In this document: in pieces, positions 62,361 through 64,000 of the stretch
Numbering within the stretch: position 1 is the stretch's first letter
Layout of the letters: each line of letters opens with the position of its first letter
Assembly (NCBI GenBank): GCA_013138735.1
Contig: WTCE01000001.1
Location: 1 to 64,000, forward strand
Length of the DNA stretch: 64,000 bases
Direction of reading: 5' to 3'
DNA from: Crocinitomix sp.
GTDB lineage: Bacteria > Bacteroidota > Bacteroidia > Flavobacteriales_D > Crocinitomicaceae
Made by a program: the position numbers and the translations under genes
Notes under the pieces: generated by a model
Databases searched by the model: none
Told to the model about the DNA's origin: nothing
What the model saw: the letters and a program-made list of their open reading frames with translations, nothing else

Positions 62361-63165
62361 AAATAGTTTTAGGTTAATTTTATTTCGCCCTTTCTTTCAT
62401 TTGGTCTGAAGGACTATCAAAAATCAGTAAATCTCGAAACTCAACCAAATATAAATCGATTTTTGATAACACTGCTTATTTTTTCAAATAATTTAGACGG
62501 AATTTTGATCATTTCACATTTGATAGAATTGATTTGGTGCATCTCATAATTTAACGGTCAAGTTTCCCTCAATATGGCATTCGAAGACTGTTTTTTAAAT
62601 ATTGATCCAGAAAAGCAATTAATTTCTACTTATTTAAAATATAATAATTGAAATTCATTCCATTTCGCATCCTCTTTTTTGCGATTTCGAACACCAACTT
62701 TCTGCAAGACTCAATCATAAGCGGATTATTTAATCTGCGAAAGTCCCCACTAATTATAACCTTAGGAATCCACGTTCATTGGACAATTAATATCGCCGTT
62801 TGGTAATCACTTCACTCACACCGTTTGACGGACTCATCAGTCTCTTAGATAACGATTTGTCTCCCCCAAAAAAATACTTTTAAAAATTAAGGTTTCAGGA
62901 AAACAATGCTGTTTAAACAGGTGTTTTGGACTCCAATTAACAACATGTTATTTGTTCATATATTGGATAATACGGGCTAAAATTATTTGCTTGAATGTTT
63001 ATTAAATTGTAGATTGCAGTTATAGGTTAACCTACTCCTATACTTTTTTTGATTACAATACTTAGAGGGCAATTCCTACATTTCTTTCTTAGGATTCCTA
63101 TACCATTTTATCATTGGGGAAGCCGAAAACCATTCAGAGTAGGCAACAATTAAAACTTATATATT
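62361..63165. other. 805-base divergent intergenic region
   Basis: It holds no convincing gene. A 24-codon frame near 62574-62650 starts MAFEDCFLNI, but nothing supports it as real. Two perfect 12-bp palindromes are visible: ctgtttaaacag near 62911-62922, and taggttaaccta at 63023-63034. The region must contain promoters for the exporter operon (leftward) and the peptide gene (rightward). Confidence 0.5.
63014..63048 (+). promoter_or_regulatory. possible Bacteroidota-type promoter with palindrome
   Basis: A TTG (63014-63016) and a TA-ct-TTTT element (63041-63048) loosely match the -33 TTG / -7 TAnnTTTG promoter of Bacteroidota, with spacing slightly longer than usual. The perfect palindrome taggttaaccta (63023-63034) lies between them, where a repressor could act. 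It is about 120 bases upstream of the peptide gene. Confidence 0.25.
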
Positions 63166-63309
63166 ATGAATTTGAAAAAACTGAATTCCAAAGCAGTTAA
63201 ATCAATCACAAAAGTAACGAAGTCAACTTCTCTATCTATTGAGAAAATGAGTAAAGTTATGGGTGGTGGATGTTATTCAAATGAGTGCTGTGCACCTAGT
63301 TTGAATTAA
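63166..63309 (+). CDS. GG-leader RiPP/bacteriocin precursor peptide
   Basis: A 47-residue peptide. The leader (1-33) is basic at the N-terminus (MNLKKLNSKA) and has an amphipathic stretch (LSIEKMSKV) directly before G-G-G at 33-35. The core is C-Y-S-N-E-C-C-A-P-S-L-N (36-47), with three Cys and two Ser. The LSxEKMxxVxGG pattern before a Cys-rich core resembles GG-type natural product precursors of Bacteroidota. Cleavage after GG by the C39 exporter at 60147 is expected. The class of modification, if any, is not readable: disulfide, lanthionine-type or radical SAM thioether are all possible. It is too short for usual gene-length cut-offs. Confidence 0.8.
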   Translation: MNLKKLNSKAVKSITKVTKSTSLSIEKMSKVMGGGCYSNECCAPSLN

Positions 63310-63322
63310 TTAATTGTAAAAC

Positions 63323-63355
63323 TAATCCCTGGTAGTAATTTACTATCAGGGATTA
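63323..63355 (+). promoter_or_regulatory. intercistronic hairpin after the precursor gene
   Basis: The arms 63323-63337 and 63341-63355 pair over 15 bp with one G-T type mismatch and a 3-nt loop (taatccctggtagta / tactatcagggatta). No T-tract follows; the next bases are tctcaag. It lies 14 bases after the precursor stop and 15 before the next ORF. That is the place where RiPP operons often carry a partial terminator or an mRNA-protecting stem. Confidence 0.6.
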
Positions 63356-63369
63356 TCTCAAGAAAAAAG

Positions 63370-64000
63370 ATGATCGAAATATTAAAAGGCAATTCAGTTC
63401 AATTGCAATCGCATTGTATTGATAAATATACGGAAAAAGAAAAGGCATTTTTAATTATTGGAGATGGTAAAATTGCTCTACCATATACTGTTATTAGATT
63501 ATTGCTACCGCAATTAAGAAAATTGATTGGTGATAATGAAGTTGATGAGTTGCTAAGGAAACACAAGTTGGTTACCAGTCTTATCTTCCCTAGTTTAACA
63601 CCCCTTTTAAGTGCGCATGATAAATTAGAACAAAGCATCATTAGCGCAAGACTTTCTTCGAACATTACACATAACAGAATAGCAAAAACAACAATTAATG
63701 ACACCTGTGTGGCATTTATAATTGACGCGGTTAAAAGTGATGCTATTAAAATTATTATTCCGGATGTAAGGCATTTGGATGTTGGTAGTATAGATATTTT
63801 AAAACTTTTACTAAAACAATATCCTGACACCGCTCCAGATATAGTTTTGGGTTTTAACCCTGATTGGGGAAAAGAAACTATTGATCGGGAAAATGGTTTG
63901 GTTTGGTATTCTTCCGTTGATGCTCTCATAAATATACAAGCTTTTGTTTATTCGTTTCAAGCCATTGCAATAAACGTATTTGAAATCAATTCAAGTACAA
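63370..64000 (+). CDS. unrecognised ORF downstream of the precursor, partial at window edge
   Basis: An open frame of 210 codons starts at ATG 63370 (MIEILKGNSVQLQSHCIDKY) and stays open to the end of the window. It is soluble-looking, with alternating hydrophobic strands (KAFLIIGDGKIALPY, SDAIKIIIPDVRH, TAPDIVLGFNPDWG) and no signal peptide or membrane segment in the visible part. I do not recognise a family. Its position directly after the precursor and a hairpin suggests a maturation, immunity or regulatory partner (inference). The codon pattern looks like real coding sequence. Confidence 0.7.
   Translation, partial: MIEILKGNSVQLQSHCIDKYTEKEKAFLIIGDGKIALPYTVIRLLLPQLRKLIGDNEVDELLRKHKLVTSLIFPSLTPLLSAHDKLEQSIISARLSSNITHNRIAKTTINDTCVAFIIDAVKSDAIKIIIPDVRHLDVGSIDILKLLLKQYPDTAPDIVLGFNPDWGKETIDRENGLVWYSSVDALINIQAFVYSFQAIAINVFEINSST

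Noticed and set aside
63399-63929. 176-codon minus-strand ORF
   Set aside because: It is the antisense of the plus-strand ORF that starts at 63370. The plus frame follows the precursor and has better codon and residue composition.

Overview
The window is AT-rich DNA from a Bacteroidota bacterium, probably of the Flavobacteriales. The evidence is the type IX secretion (T9SS) C-terminal sorting domains, the DUF7948/SBBP-type secreted repeat proteins, a plug/beta-barrel outer-membrane protein of Bacteroidota type, a Flavobacteria-style dicluster ferredoxin, and starts without strong Shine-Dalgarno sequences. No rRNA, tRNA, CRISPR array or intact insertion sequence was seen.

Left part (1-8060, mostly + strand). 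This is an eroded flank. It holds a 5'-truncated NmrA-like reductase that begins at a strong attC-like hairpin, a minus-strand coding remnant, and two large T9SS-exported proteins. The second of these is broken by a single in-frame TAA just before its sorting domain. A GIY-YIG nuclease remnant follows. Four copies of a short repeat lie between these genes. Three of them sit directly upstream of intrinsic terminators whose hairpins differ in sequence.

Centre (8061-62360, all - strand). This is one very large biosynthetic locus. Transcription runs right to left. (i) 62360-57606 encodes a complete C39-peptidase ABC exporter, HlyD adaptor and TolC channel. (ii) 57327-12985 is a tightly packed run of 24 genes, most separated by fewer than 50 bases or overlapping, closed by a clear terminator at 12933-12970. 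It starts with an outer-membrane receptor-like protein and three colinear NRPS proteins: FAAL-ACP-C-A-T, C-A-T-C-A-T, and C-A-T-C-A-T-C-A-T-C. Together they should build an N-acylated hexapeptide. Hand-read A-domain codes suggest (basic?)-Ala-Thr-(unknown)-Asp-Val. There is no thioesterase; the line ends in a bare condensation domain. (iii) 12835-8061 holds a second P450, a homocysteine methyltransferase, a PvdE/SyrD-type cyclic-peptide exporter and a phosphopantetheinyl transferase.

The most unusual block is 14242-31668. It carries three free-standing carrier proteins, a class II aminoacyl-tRNA-synthetase-like protein resembling amino acid:[carrier protein] ligases, two stand-alone adenylating enzymes, a KAS III-like protein, an SDR, five radical SAM enzymes (three with N-terminal B12-type domains and one HemN-like), two FGE-fold proteins, a phytanoyl-CoA-dioxygenase-like enzyme, a nitrilase-family protein, a ferredoxin and a P450. 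My inference is that an amino acid or acyl unit is loaded on a free carrier, modified by radical chemistry while tethered, and then joined to the lipopeptide, perhaps by the terminal C domain.

Right end (62361-64000, + strand). Divergent from the exporter operon is a 47-residue peptide gene with a GGG motif and a Cys-rich core. It is a likely RiPP or bacteriocin precursor for the C39 exporter. A hairpin without a T-tract follows, then an unrecognised ORF that runs off the window.
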